Positions 9,009-17,932 are shown, numbered from the stretch's first letter. The stretch is 34,362 bases of DNA from Thermoanaerobacter sp. (GCA_014896455.1 JADBKJ010000029.1:1-34362), one strand, 5' to 3'. Numbers and translations are program-made. Notes: generated from the letters alone by a model not told the origin.

Positions 9009-9344
9009 CTAAATTTTTAAAAATTGTTTTAGTAACGTAGGCGTATCATCTATTTCTTCAAATTTTATTTGTGAAATTTCTATCACTCCTACCCTCACTG
9101 TTATCATAGCTTTAACCTTATACAAATTACGCTTTCGCGGGAAAAACAGCCCTAAAAATCTTTCAGTAAATATGATCTTCTTTGCCTCTACAACCTCAAT
9201 ATCTTTTGGTTCAATTCTAATTATTAAATCTTTAATCTCATATGAAAGTTTATTCCTTATTTGTGAAAATATCCTATTAAATACTTCTTCAATAGTTTCA
9301 CCTTTTTCTTCAAATTTTAATGTACGATCAAACTCTTTATACAT
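9009..9344 (-). CDS. DUF4312 family small protein
   Basis: 111 residues, soluble, mixed alpha/beta, with a basic patch FFPRKR near residue 67 and no signal peptide or membrane helix. Its ATG overlaps the stop of the SFCGS gene by 8 bp (ATGTATAA), and the AGAGAGAAT before it is a weak ribosome site, so it is translationally coupled. Its presence beside DUF4310 and DUF4311 is typical of this cluster. Function is unknown; a cytosolic subunit of the putative transporter is the simplest guess. Confidence 0.75.
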   Translation of the reverse strand: MYKEFDRTLKFEEKGETIEEVFNRIFSQIRNKLSYEIKDLIIRIEPKDIEVVEAKKIIFTERFLGLFFPRKRNLYKVKAMITVRVGVIEISQIKFEEIDDTPTLLKQFLKI

Positions 9345-9717
9345 CTTTATTCTCTCTCTTAATTAATTTTATATATTCTTCTGTTAATCTCCTGCCAAGT
9401 TCCTCAATGTCCATAAAGCCGAAACCAAGGACTCTTTTACCTTCTCTTAACGCAGTAATACCTGCATCAATAGAACGAAGTCCATACTCTGCTGGATATC
9501 CATATTTTGTTTGAGCAGTTAAAGCACCAGCCCCTCCACTTCCGCAAAAAGCAATTCCAAAATCAGCATTTTCCTTATTCATTACATCACCAACTTTCAT
9601 ATCTGCGCCTACACCTGGAATCACAATCGCAATTCCACCTGCTTCTTCAACACCTTTTGCCACTTTTTGTCCTTTCCCGAGTCGATCACCAATTACCACC
9701 TTCACTTTATCATGCAT
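9337..9717 (-). CDS. SFCGS family glycine-rich protein
   Basis: 126 residues with the family's signature cysteine motif FCGSGGAGALTAQ (C58), then YGYPAEYG and a GKRVLGFGFMDIEEL tail. The start has an AGGAGG site inside the end of the PRD gene. The order of parts (a beta-alpha N-terminus, Cys followed by a glycine loop, then GK..GFG) recalls PTS EIIB domains, whose phosphorylated Cys precedes a Gly/Thr loop, and DUF2620 proteins such as E. coli YhfU. An energy-coupling or phosphate-accepting subunit for DUF4310/4311 is a testable inference, not established knowledge. Confidence 0.8.
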   Translation of the reverse strand: MHDKVKVVIGDRLGKGQKVAKGVEEAGGIAIVIPGVGADMKVGDVMNKENADFGIAFCGSGGAGALTAQTKYGYPAEYGLRSIDAGITALREGKRVLGFGFMDIEELGRRLTEEYIKLIKRENKDV

Positions 9718-10108
9718 TATTTTTTCCTCCTACCCATTTAATTTTAGACGCTTCAAAATGAACCGCTAATAAAAATATTTCTGTTTCGTCTAATTCTTTC
9801 TTAAACCTTTGCACATATTTTTGCAAAACTTCAATACTCATTTTTTTTACCTCTGGTGAAATTTCATTCCATAACCCTGGTTCAACAGGTGGTAATTTTT
9901 CATTCGCTTCTAATCTCTTAATAAAAGCCAATAAATGATATCCTATTAACACCAAACGATTAAACGAAAAAGAAAATTTACCATCTTTTTCATTTAATTT
10001 AACTAATCTTAATAACTCAAATAGTTCCTCTCTCTCTTTTTCTGTTATCTTTTCTTTCTTAGAAATCTCTTCTATTACTTCTTTTAATATTTCCTTAACT
10101 TCATCCAT
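9710..10108 (-). CDS. stand-alone PRD domain protein
   Basis: 132 residues holding a single PTS-regulation domain without a DNA- or RNA-binding part. The two histidines that HPr or EIIB normally phosphorylate are present: H58 in GYHLLAFIKRL and H117 in LLAVHFEAS. It overlaps the upstream amidohydrolase stop (ATGGATGA) and the downstream SFCGS start, so synthesis is coupled. The family matches the EF_0829-type PRD protein of this cluster. A PRD next to membrane subunits, rather than in a transcription factor, suggests direct control of the transporter by phosphorylation, which is inference. Confidence 0.82.
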   Translation of the reverse strand: MDEVKEILKEVIEEISKKEKITEKEREELFELLRLVKLNEKDGKFSFSFNRLVLIGYHLLAFIKRLEANEKLPPVEPGLWNEISPEVKKMSIEVLQKYVQRFKKELDETEIFLLAVHFEASKIKWVGGKNNA

Positions 10109-11237
10109 TGCACTTCAAAACCTTTCCAGATTTGATTGTATATAATGGTAACAAGAACTTCTCTGCAACTATTTCTTCACCTTCAGAATCAACAAGCTTA
10201 ATAGGAGATTGGTTCCATTTTAAAATGGAAATATCTGCTATGTTTCCTTCTTTAATACTGCCAATTTCATGTTCCATACGAAGTACCTTAGCTGGCATAC
10301 TTGTAGTAGCTTTTATTACTTCTTCTAAAGAATATCCTAAGGCAATGAATTTAGTCATCGTAGTAACTAAACTATAAACAGGCCCAGTTATATTATCAAG
10401 ATAAATATCTGTGCTAATAGTATGAGGAACAATTCCTAAATCTCTAGCACGTTTCATTACCTTAAAGCTAAAACTCGAAGTACCATGCCCTACATCAAAT
10501 AGAACCCCTCTTTTTAAAGCATTCTCTGCTTCCAATATTAACTTTCCATCCTCATCTAATATCCCTCCTTTCTTTCCGTGGAAAGCGTGAGTAACTACAT
10601 CGCCTGCTTCTAATAAACTTAAAATATCATTAAGATCTGGTGGTGGATTGCCAATATGGACCATAAGAGGAAGCTTAACTTTTTGAGCAAATTTTTTAGC
10701 AATTTCAAGTGGTTTGATTCCATTGTTTTTTACAACTGAAGAACTCATCCTAACTTTTATCCCACGAATTACTTGACCATGCTCTTTAATTACTTCTTCT
10801 AGTTTTTCTAATTCTATGTTTTTTAGATCAGCTAATTCTGAAAGCCCTTCACATAACCCAGGACTAGCAACATTAATCCATAGTAAAACACGAGTAATAT
10901 TTTTTTTAACTACTTCATCAATAAAAAAGTTAATACAACTAACTCCTGTACTTCCGGCATCTACTACAGTTGTAACTCCTTTATTAACTCCAACATGATC
11001 CGCAGAAATTCCCAATACGGTTTTAATTGGAAATACATGTACATGAAGGTCAATTAATCCTGGTACTACTATGCAATCGGAAACATCTAACACATTCTCT
11101 GTGGAATATTCCGAAAAAGTATTAGGCTGGTAAATACCTAAAATTTTCCCGTTATCTATGGCTATATCAAACTTGCCTTTCATTTTATTACCAGGATCTA
11201 TTACATAACCGTTTTTAACAAGTAAATCAATCTTCAT
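10101..11237 (-). CDS. amidohydrolase/deacetylase family metallohydrolase (EF_0837 type)
   Basis: 378 residues, dihydroorotase-like TIM barrel. Metal residues are visible: HVH in LIDLHVHVFP, a candidate carboxylated lysine in RGIKVRMS, His in PLMVHIGNP, His in VVTHAFHG, and the late Asp in HTISTDIYLD. The C-terminal strand region IGSIKEGNIADISIL is typical of the superfamily. It probably removes an N-acyl group or opens a cyclic amide in the cytosol before the DgaE/DgaF-like steps. The start has GAGGAG and follows the regulator gene by 16 bp. Of the enzymes in the operon it is the closest to the promoter. Confidence 0.87.
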   Translation of the reverse strand: MKIDLLVKNGYVIDPGNKMKGKFDIAIDNGKILGIYQPNTFSEYSTENVLDVSDCIVVPGLIDLHVHVFPIKTVLGISADHVGVNKGVTTVVDAGSTGVSCINFFIDEVVKKNITRVLLWINVASPGLCEGLSELADLKNIELEKLEEVIKEHGQVIRGIKVRMSSSVVKNNGIKPLEIAKKFAQKVKLPLMVHIGNPPPDLNDILSLLEAGDVVTHAFHGKKGGILDEDGKLILEAENALKRGVLFDVGHGTSSFSFKVMKRARDLGIVPHTISTDIYLDNITGPVYSLVTTMTKFIALGYSLEEVIKATTSMPAKVLRMEHEIGSIKEGNIADISILKWNQSPIKLVDSEGEEIVAEKFLLPLYTIKSGKVLKCNG

Positions 11238-11253
11238 TTACTATTTTCTCCTC

Positions 11254-13167
11254 TCATTTAAAATATTGCAAAATAGCCATTATTTCGCTTTCTGGAATAT
11301 TAATTTCATTTTCTTTTAATATTTTCTCTAGTCGTTCACGCATTTCAGAAGAATAATTAAATTTATAATTGTAATCCGTATATTCAAAATCATAAAATGA
11401 ATTAAAAGCAATTCTACCAGCTAAAAGTAAAATATGAAGTTTTAAACCTTCTGCTCGTTCTTCACTAAGATTATCCTTAAATTCTTGAATAATTTTTTGG
11501 CTTAATACATACCCTTTAAAAATAATATTTTGTACAAATTGTTCAGCAATCACTGGTTCAAAATAATTTTCTCCCTCAACCGAGGGACAAAACAACTCTG
11601 TTGAAGAATTTTTTTGTAATTTATTAATTATTTTATGAATCCGTAGTATATCATCTTCTGTAGGTATATTATGAACTTTTATAAAAGGAATGGTTATATC
11701 TTCTATCGGAACTACGCTAATAATCAAGTCTGGCTTTTTCAATTCTATCTGTCTTTTTAAAGTAAATATTGAACTTGTTCCAATGATTTTTAATTCAGGA
11801 ATTTCATTTTCAAGCATTGTTTTTAGTAATTGAGCTGTCCCTCTGCCTGTATTGCACACAATTAATGCCTTAAATAAATAATTTTTTTTCTGTCTCTCAT
11901 AAGCAGCTTGAAAATGTAATACAATATAGGCTAAATCAGCATCCGTGAAATAAATATCCTCCTCCTTAAATACCTCATAAACACATTCTTTAATCAAGTG
12001 AAACATAGTAGAAAAAGAACTAATAACTGCACCTAGTATAGGATTAGGGTCTATAATGCCAAATCTAAATTTCACAACTTTATCTTTTAGATGAACCAAT
12101 AGCGCATTTAATAATTGATCATCTTTTTCGAAGTTAATTTTTGTTTTTATTGTCATCCTTTTAATTAACTCTATTGTTTTTTCATATACATCAATTCCTC
12201 TATACTCGGAATCTTTTATATCCTCCAATAGAGGCTGTACTATTTCTATCGTAGGAAGACTTATATATATGAGCTCAGATTCGGTAAAAATAAAATTCAA
12301 AAAAGGAGGCCCATTTAATACTTCTTTAAAAATTTGATATAATTTTTGCATTTTTAATTGTTGAATATTAATTGTTGTCATAAAATCTAAGTTTTCACTT
12401 TTCTTCCTTTTTAAACGTTGAATTGTAATTATAAGACGAATAAATATATTAATGATTATTCTATCGGAAAGCATTATTTCCAACTCATTTTCTATTCTGG
12501 AAATAATCAAACGTATCTTAGAAAAAACATATTCCAGTTCTTGTTTAGATAAAAAAGGCACGCTCTGGATTAATAAAAATTCTCTTCCTTTTAAACTTTT
12601 TTCCTTAATTATATTCATAATGATTTTATTCATTTCTTTTTCTTCCATAGTACTCTGAACAAGATATTCTAGAGCAAGCCTCCGATAAAATTCAGAACCT
12701 CTTATTCTTATCCCTTGCCGAGTCCTTTCTATCACAAGATGCCTTTGTTTTAAATCTTTTTCTATTATGTTTAAATCTCTCACAATTGTATTTCGACTAA
12801 CTTCAAACTTTTCAGCTAAATCGCTAATTTTGTAAAATGAATCATTCACTAACAATTCTAAAGTAAGCCGTCTAATTCTCTCTGGACGCTCAAAAAAACC
12901 ATATAATCCCTCATTTAAACTTAAATCTCTTTTTAACTCATTACTAATTCGAGTATTTTTATCTCTTTCATCTATCCATATTCCTACATTGGGTTTTGAA
13001 TAAAGATTAATATCATACTTTTTTAACCAATCTCTGAGTAAATCAAGGTCATATTTTACTGTACGTTCACTTACTTGAAACTCACGTGCAATATCTTTAA
13101 TCCGCAGGGGTTTTGATGATTCTAATAACATACTAAAAATTTTATTTACACGGCCAGGAAGTAACAA
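11254..13167 (-). CDS. BglG/MtlR-type PRD-containing transcriptional regulator
   Basis: 637 residues from TTG 13167, which has AGGAGGG upstream. Domains in order: a first winged HTH (about 7-51), a second HTH (about 100-140), PRD1 (about 190-310), PRD2 (about 330-425), an EIIB-like domain (about 432-505) with the phosphorylatable C438 in VCNTGRGTAQ, and a C-terminal segment (about 535-637). PRD2 has both histidines (H359 in LLVHL, H418 in IVLHFQ). PRD1 lacks them (N240 in NIFIRLIITIQRL). The C-terminus has no EIIA signature; its LKLHILLLAGRIAF (H578) and PESEIMAILQYF resemble a third, degenerate PRD. It leads the operon and probably activates it according to PTS phosphorylation. Confidence 0.88.
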   Translation of the reverse strand: MLLPGRVNKIFSMLLESSKPLRIKDIAREFQVSERTVKYDLDLLRDWLKKYDINLYSKPNVGIWIDERDKNTRISNELKRDLSLNEGLYGFFERPERIRRLTLELLVNDSFYKISDLAEKFEVSRNTIVRDLNIIEKDLKQRHLVIERTRQGIRIRGSEFYRRLALEYLVQSTMEEKEMNKIIMNIIKEKSLKGREFLLIQSVPFLSKQELEYVFSKIRLIISRIENELEIMLSDRIIINIFIRLIITIQRLKRKKSENLDFMTTINIQQLKMQKLYQIFKEVLNGPPFLNFIFTESELIYISLPTIEIVQPLLEDIKDSEYRGIDVYEKTIELIKRMTIKTKINFEKDDQLLNALLVHLKDKVVKFRFGIIDPNPILGAVISSFSTMFHLIKECVYEVFKEEDIYFTDADLAYIVLHFQAAYERQKKNYLFKALIVCNTGRGTAQLLKTMLENEIPELKIIGTSSIFTLKRQIELKKPDLIISVVPIEDITIPFIKVHNIPTEDDILRIHKIINKLQKNSSTELFCPSVEGENYFEPVIAEQFVQNIIFKGYVLSQKIIQEFKDNLSEERAEGLKLHILLLAGRIAFNSFYDFEYTDYNYKFNYSSEMRERLEKILKENEINIPESEIMAILQYFK

Positions 13168-13201
13168 ACTATTTTCCCTCCTAACCTTTTGTTTGTAATA
13201 A

Positions 13202-13230
13202 ATTATACTTAAACTTTAATTAGTTAACAA
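13202..13230 (-). promoter_or_regulatory. promoter of the ten-gene operon
   Basis: On the minus strand TTGTTA and TATAAT are separated by 17 bases, a good housekeeping-sigma promoter about 35 bp before the regulator's TTG start. The region between it and the terminator at 13354 holds no other feature that I can support. Confidence 0.65.
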
Positions 13231-13353
13231 GAATCATTTCTTTCACCAACAATAGTGCAATTTTTGAAACTCGTTATATTCTATTTAAATCGTCCTTAAT
13301 GCACTTTATACTCTTACCTTATCCAACAGTTAACACTCATGCCGGGCGCACAC

Positions 13354-13387
13354 AAAAAAGGCAAGCATCTTCTAATGCCTGCCTTTT
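13354..13387 (-). terminator. terminator of the peptide-scavenging operon
   Basis: On the minus strand, AAAAGGCAGGCAT pairs with ATGCTTGCCTTTTTT around a short loop (one mismatch), 13 bases after the dipeptidase stop codon, and ends in a T run. Confidence 0.88.
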
Positions 13388-13399
13388 AGCAAAACTTTA

Positions 13400-14602
13400 C
13401 TAACTCCAAACTTGCTTTAAAACTCTCAGTGCATTTCCTCCGATTACTTTTTCAATTTCTTCATCTGAATATCCATGTTTTACCAACCATCTTAAGATAT
13501 TCCACGAAGCTTCGGTAGGATTCTCTAAGCCTTTTACGTATGGAACTTCCTCATATTCAAGGATTTTATTGCTGGTTTCTTTAGTTGATAAGTTTGATGA
13601 GAATACATGGTGCAAACCTACATGATCACCATAAAGTGAATCTATACCAAACGACACATGATCAATTCCTACGAGATTTGCTATATATTCAAAATGTTCC
13701 ATTACGGAATCTATATCGTGAGTCATTCTGGTTTTTGTCATAGTAGTGTGGGGAGCCGCTTCAACGGCTATAATCCCACCTTTTTCAGCAATCGCCTTTA
13801 TTAAATCATCGTGAAATAGCCTTTTGCTTTCCCATAATGCTCTAGCTCCCACATGACTTGCTATTATTGGTTTTTCGGAATACATTGCAACATCATACGC
13901 AGTCTTAGAACCACAGTGAGAAACATCGATCAACATTCCAACTTTATTCATACGCCTTACAGCTTCTTTGCCAAATTTAGTTAGTCCACCATCGTTATCT
14001 TCCCTCAACCCGCTGCCTAAAGCATTTGATTCAGAATAAGTGATACCCATCGCCCGTACGCCTAATCCATAAAGGATGTCTATGCGGTCCAACTCATTTT
14101 CTATAGGCGCAGCCCCTTCAATACAAGCAACCCAGGCGATTTTCCCCTCTTCGTGGGCTTTATAAATATCTTCTACTCTCTTGCAATGGATTAGAAAATC
14201 CTGATGAGCAATGTCGCATAGCCTCATACCCAAGTCATGAATCACATCTTGCCATTTCCACCCTGCCTTAGAAGATATCATATTCGTACCATCCATCATA
14301 TTATCGAAAACGCAATCGTAATACGACAAGGCCAGTGCCTGGTAAGCGCAAAATTCCCTACCGGCTCTGTTATACTCTATCGTTTGTTCTATTTTTTGGG
14401 GAAAAAGTACCGGATGTTCATGCAACGCAATAAATATCTTTTCTTTTGCTAAACGTATAACCCTTTCTTCTTGAGTCTCATCTAGAGGAATTAAATACTC
14501 TCCAGCCCAATTCCACGGTGCAAACTCAAATTCTTGATAATCCACCCCGGGTTCTAAATAGGAATATGCTTTATAGCCTTTATAAGCCGTTTTAATACCC
14601 AT
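13400..14602 (-). CDS. M19 family (membrane/renal-type) dipeptidase
   Basis: 400 residues with no signal peptide, so probably cytosolic. M19 enzymes use two zinc ions to hydrolyse dipeptides, including those with a C-terminal D-residue. Expected metal residues are found at H61/H63 (ALHEHPVL), E162 (ACIEGAAP), H229 (DVSHCGSKT) and H250 (IASHVGARAL), with a later Asp in VSFGIDSLYG. The first pair is normally His-x-Asp; here it is His-Glu-His. The start has AGGAGAT. It is the last gene of an operon carrying a dipeptide ABC transporter and a D-aminoacylase, which points to breakdown of imported D-amino-acid-containing peptides. Confidence 0.88.
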   Translation of the reverse strand: MGIKTAYKGYKAYSYLEPGVDYQEFEFAPWNWAGEYLIPLDETQEERVIRLAKEKIFIALHEHPVLFPQKIEQTIEYNRAGREFCAYQALALSYYDCVFDNMMDGTNMISSKAGWKWQDVIHDLGMRLCDIAHQDFLIHCKRVEDIYKAHEEGKIAWVACIEGAAPIENELDRIDILYGLGVRAMGITYSESNALGSGLREDNDGGLTKFGKEAVRRMNKVGMLIDVSHCGSKTAYDVAMYSEKPIIASHVGARALWESKRLFHDDLIKAIAEKGGIIAVEAAPHTTMTKTRMTHDIDSVMEHFEYIANLVGIDHVSFGIDSLYGDHVGLHHVFSSNLSTKETSNKILEYEEVPYVKGLENPTEASWNILRWLVKHGYSDEEIEKVIGGNALRVLKQVWS

Positions 14603-14628
14603 TTAAATCATCTCCTTTAAAAGTTAAG

Positions 14629-16278
14629 TTATTTTTTGTATACTTTTACTAAATCTTTAGCTGCAATTGGTCCAAAAAGTCCTGGTGTCAGAGACCAACC
14701 TTCAAATTCTTTCGAATATCCATAGGCATTAATTTTTACATACACGTTAACCGTAGGAAGTTCTTCAATAAATTCTTTTTGGAATTCGTTCATCATTTCT
14801 ACACGTTTCTGATAATCGGGTTCCGATTGCACTTTCTCTAATATCTCATCTATTTTTTCATTTTTATATCCCATGAAATTCAACGCTGTGTCAGATTTAT
14901 ATATCGTTGCTAAAGAAGAATCTGGATCGTCAATTACCCCCCACTCTATGAAATTAATATCAAAATTTCTTTGCTTTACCACTCTATCTGTATAAGTCGC
15001 ATTATCAACAGGCTTCAAATTAATTTTTATACCAACCTTTTCAGCATTAGCTTTAAATATATTAACTATAGAATCAGCATTAATTGTGGTGGTTCGATAT
15101 ATCAATTCAAACTCAAGTTTCTTTCCATTCTTCTCTCTAATTCCTTCACTATTTAATTTATATCCTGCATCTTCTAGTACTTTTTTGGCTCCCTCTAAAT
15201 CAAACGGTGGGAATTTAATGTTTGACTTTACCAGGTCCTTGTATACCGGAGAAATAGGTGTTTCCATTTTTACGGCACCGCCCTGAAGCGCCGTATTAAC
15301 TATCGCATCGCGGTCAATTGTCATAGCAATTGCTTTCCTTACATTTTTATCTCTTAAAAGCTCATTCTTATAATTAAATCCAAAATAACCATACCCCAGG
15401 GACATAACCTTTAATACTCCAAATTTGTCAGGAGAGGCTTCCAATTGTTTCTGAGATGCTACAGGCATAGCAGACCCAGAGACATGTACTTCACCATTTT
15501 TCATTGCTAATAACAAAGCATTGTGATCGGGGAAAACTCTGAAAGTCACCGTCTCTAAATAAGCACCTAAACCATTGTTTGCTAAAGGCCAATTAGGAAC
15601 CCTTTCAAAGATATAATACTCACCTTTTTTATACTCTTTCAGTTTAAAAGGTCCGTATCCGGTACCGTCATAATTAAAGTTCATAGGGTCTTCTACTTTT
15701 TCGAAAATGTGCTTTGGCATTATGTTTATCCAAAAACCTACCTGAGACAAGAAGTTTACCTGAGGTTTCTTTAAATAAAACTTTACCGTTGTTTTATCTA
15801 TTACTTCCGTTTTTTCCACGTTCGCAAACATATCAGCTCCAAAACCTAATTTGTGCTTTACAGTATACTCTGCCGTAAATGCTATATCTTCAGCAGTAAA
15901 CGGTACTCCGTCGTGCCAATTGATGCCGTCATGTATGACTATCGTATATTCCTTTGCATCGTCACTCATTTTATAGTCTTTAATGATATAAGGTATTTTT
16001 TTCCCGTTTTCATCTGTTACCATAAGAGGAGGTAGAATTAAGTTAGCTATCATAGCTGAATTCAAATCATTAGAAACCCACGGCGCTATACTGTAGGGAT
16101 CCCCCGTAATACCCACAACCAAATTTCCTCCTATTTTAGGCCCGGTTGTTTGTCCCTGATTGTTTTCGCCCTCATCTGTTGTTTGGGTTTGCTGGCTTCC
16201 ACAGGCTGTCACTAACAAAGCTAAAATCATTAAAATTGTAATAACAAAGCTTAATCTCTTGCTTTTTAACTTCATCAT
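14629..16278 (-). CDS. peptide ABC transporter substrate-binding lipoprotein (SBP family 5)
   Basis: 549 residues. A lipoprotein signal (KLKSKRLSFVITILMILALL, then VTAC) leads to a lipidated Cys followed by a Gln/Thr-rich linker. The mature protein has the family-5 layout of oligopeptide-binding proteins such as DppA/OppA (for example DGVPFTAEDIAFTAEYTV and NVRKAIAMTIDRDAIV). It would capture peptides outside the membrane for DppBC. Two adjacent ATG codons (16278 and 16275) both fit the GGAGAAGG site. Its place after the D-aminoacylase gene, away from the permeases, suggests that ligand and enzyme substrate are related. Confidence 0.9.
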   Translation of the reverse strand: MMKLKSKRLSFVITILMILALLVTACGSQQTQTTDEGENNQGQTTGPKIGGNLVVGITGDPYSIAPWVSNDLNSAMIANLILPPLMVTDENGKKIPYIIKDYKMSDDAKEYTIVIHDGINWHDGVPFTAEDIAFTAEYTVKHKLGFGADMFANVEKTEVIDKTTVKFYLKKPQVNFLSQVGFWINIMPKHIFEKVEDPMNFNYDGTGYGPFKLKEYKKGEYYIFERVPNWPLANNGLGAYLETVTFRVFPDHNALLLAMKNGEVHVSGSAMPVASQKQLEASPDKFGVLKVMSLGYGYFGFNYKNELLRDKNVRKAIAMTIDRDAIVNTALQGGAVKMETPISPVYKDLVKSNIKFPPFDLEGAKKVLEDAGYKLNSEGIREKNGKKLEFELIYRTTTINADSIVNIFKANAEKVGIKINLKPVDNATYTDRVVKQRNFDINFIEWGVIDDPDSSLATIYKSDTALNFMGYKNEKIDEILEKVQSEPDYQKRVEMMNEFQKEFIEELPTVNVYVKINAYGYSKEFEGWSLTPGLFGPIAAKDLVKVYKK

Positions 16279-16306
16279 CCTTCTCCTCTCCTAATTTTTT
16301 CATGGC

Positions 16307-17914
16307 TTAATGATTTTTTCTTAATACTTTCCCAGCTAAAGGTTTTTTCAATATGCCAGCATCTAATGCTACTTTACCGTTAACCAATACATATTCAACC
16401 CCTGATGCCATAATAAAAGGGTTGCGGCAATTTACCTCTTTCGGAGATGGAAAACTATATTTTTCTAAGTCTATTACTGCAATGTCTGCAAAATATCCTT
16501 CCTTCAGTTCACCCCTTTCCTTTATGTTAAAATGCCTTGACACCATGGAAGTATTGCGCCTAACTATTTCTTCTATAGGTACATTTTTCGATAAATACAT
16601 CTTCATAAAGATGGGGAAGCCTCCCCTTCGTTGAAGCTCATACCAATCGTAGGGGTCTTCTACATCTCCCATAATCTCATCTGTACCAACACACACATAG
16701 GGATTATTTACTATACTTTCGCAATGAGGTTCATCCGGAAAATCAGCTCTTGAAGGGCCACCTAACCAAAAAACATACCTTTTGTCATCTGCAAGTAAAT
16801 CCAATAATAGCTCGTCTGGATCCTGCTTTTTTTCTTCTGCTATCTCTTTAATTGATCTTCCCTCTAACTCAGGGTCCTCAGATAGTATTACAAATTTGTC
16901 CGACTTGTCCCCAGCAAAGATAAACGCATCTTTTTTAATTAGTTCTCTTCCTTCTTTAGTTTTTAAAGCTTTTTTTACGCCTTCCAATCCTGAAGAAAAA
17001 AGTTCATCGGAAACTGCCATTACAAATTGCAGCAATCTCAATTTGCTTACACAATGGCCGGTACTCCTCGGAATCGTATCGGCTAAAATCTTCATACCCT
17101 CTTCGGCAGCTTTCCTCACAACTTCAAAAGCTTCAGGACAAGTTGGTCTCAAATGGGATACTTGAATTCGCACTCCCGACCTTCTTCCAACCTCTACAAA
17201 TTCTTCAGTAGCTTCCTTTACTCCTATATAATGTCGAAGATGCGCAGCTGCAACGCCGTCATATTCTGCAATTATTTTTGCAACCCAAGTGAGCTCTTCT
17301 ATGTCAGCATATCTACTCGGAATATAATCTAGCCCAAATGAAATACCCCATGCTCCTTGTTCCATATTATGTCTCATAATTTCCTCAATTTTTTTTGCTT
17401 CTTCTTGAGTAGGAGGTCTTTTTTGTGATTCTTTCATTACAGTCCATCTTATTGTTCCATGTCCCAGTAGAGTAACAAAATTTAGATTTGTCCCCTTTTT
17501 TTCAACTGCCTCAGCGTATCCATTAAAGTCCATCCATTTTGGAAAAGTCTTTTTATATCTGTCCCTCTGTTTAAAGCTCATCAAACCATTATTCCAGTAA
17601 TATTCAATAACATTTTCTTCTGGTCCAGGTACTATAGAGTGTCCGCAATTACCATTGACAACAGTAGTTACTCCTTGTCTCAAGAAAAGTTCATATGAAC
17701 CATCTACAAAACATACCCATTCTTCGTGAACATGCGGATCAATGAATCCTGGAATCACGATTTTGCCTTCAGCATTTATTTCTATATCTCCATTAGAATC
17801 AATCGAAGGCGAAATTTTAGCAATCTTTTCCCCTCTTATACCGATATCGCCTTTGTACGCAGACTTCCCTGTTCCGTCTACTATCAAACCATTTCTTATT
17901 ATAACGTCATACAA
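16307..17914 (-). CDS. N-acyl-D-amino-acid deacylase (D-aminoacylase)
   Basis: 535 residues from TTG 17914, which has GGAGGGG about 7 bases upstream; a longer reading from 17929 would start inside that site. Metal residues match D-aminoacylases: H61 and H63 (DPHVHEEW), C90 (NGNCGHS), a His in HLRHYIG (H225 or H228), H254 (QVSHLRPT) and the late Asp in VGTDEIMGD. These cytosolic zinc enzymes cut N-acyl-D-amino acids into a carboxylate and a free D-amino acid; relatives act on D-glutamate or other N-acyl-D residues. The gene sits between the permease gene dppC and the binding-protein gene, so its substrate probably comes in through this transporter. Confidence 0.88.
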   Translation of the reverse strand: MYDVIIRNGLIVDGTGKSAYKGDIGIRGEKIAKISPSIDSNGDIEINAEGKIVIPGFIDPHVHEEWVCFVDGSYELFLRQGVTTVVNGNCGHSIVPGPEENVIEYYWNNGLMSFKQRDRYKKTFPKWMDFNGYAEAVEKKGTNLNFVTLLGHGTIRWTVMKESQKRPPTQEEAKKIEEIMRHNMEQGAWGISFGLDYIPSRYADIEELTWVAKIIAEYDGVAAAHLRHYIGVKEATEEFVEVGRRSGVRIQVSHLRPTCPEAFEVVRKAAEEGMKILADTIPRSTGHCVSKLRLLQFVMAVSDELFSSGLEGVKKALKTKEGRELIKKDAFIFAGDKSDKFVILSEDPELEGRSIKEIAEEKKQDPDELLLDLLADDKRYVFWLGGPSRADFPDEPHCESIVNNPYVCVGTDEIMGDVEDPYDWYELQRRGGFPIFMKMYLSKNVPIEEIVRRNTSMVSRHFNIKERGELKEGYFADIAVIDLEKYSFPSPKEVNCRNPFIMASGVEYVLVNGKVALDAGILKKPLAGKVLRKNH

Positions 17915-17932
17915 AAATATCCCCTCCACTAA

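Noticed and set aside
13216-13230. Third copy of the TTAGTTAAC-type motif at the ten-gene operon promoter
   Set aside because: Only about nine bases agree and the palindrome is incomplete; in AT-rich DNA this can be chance.
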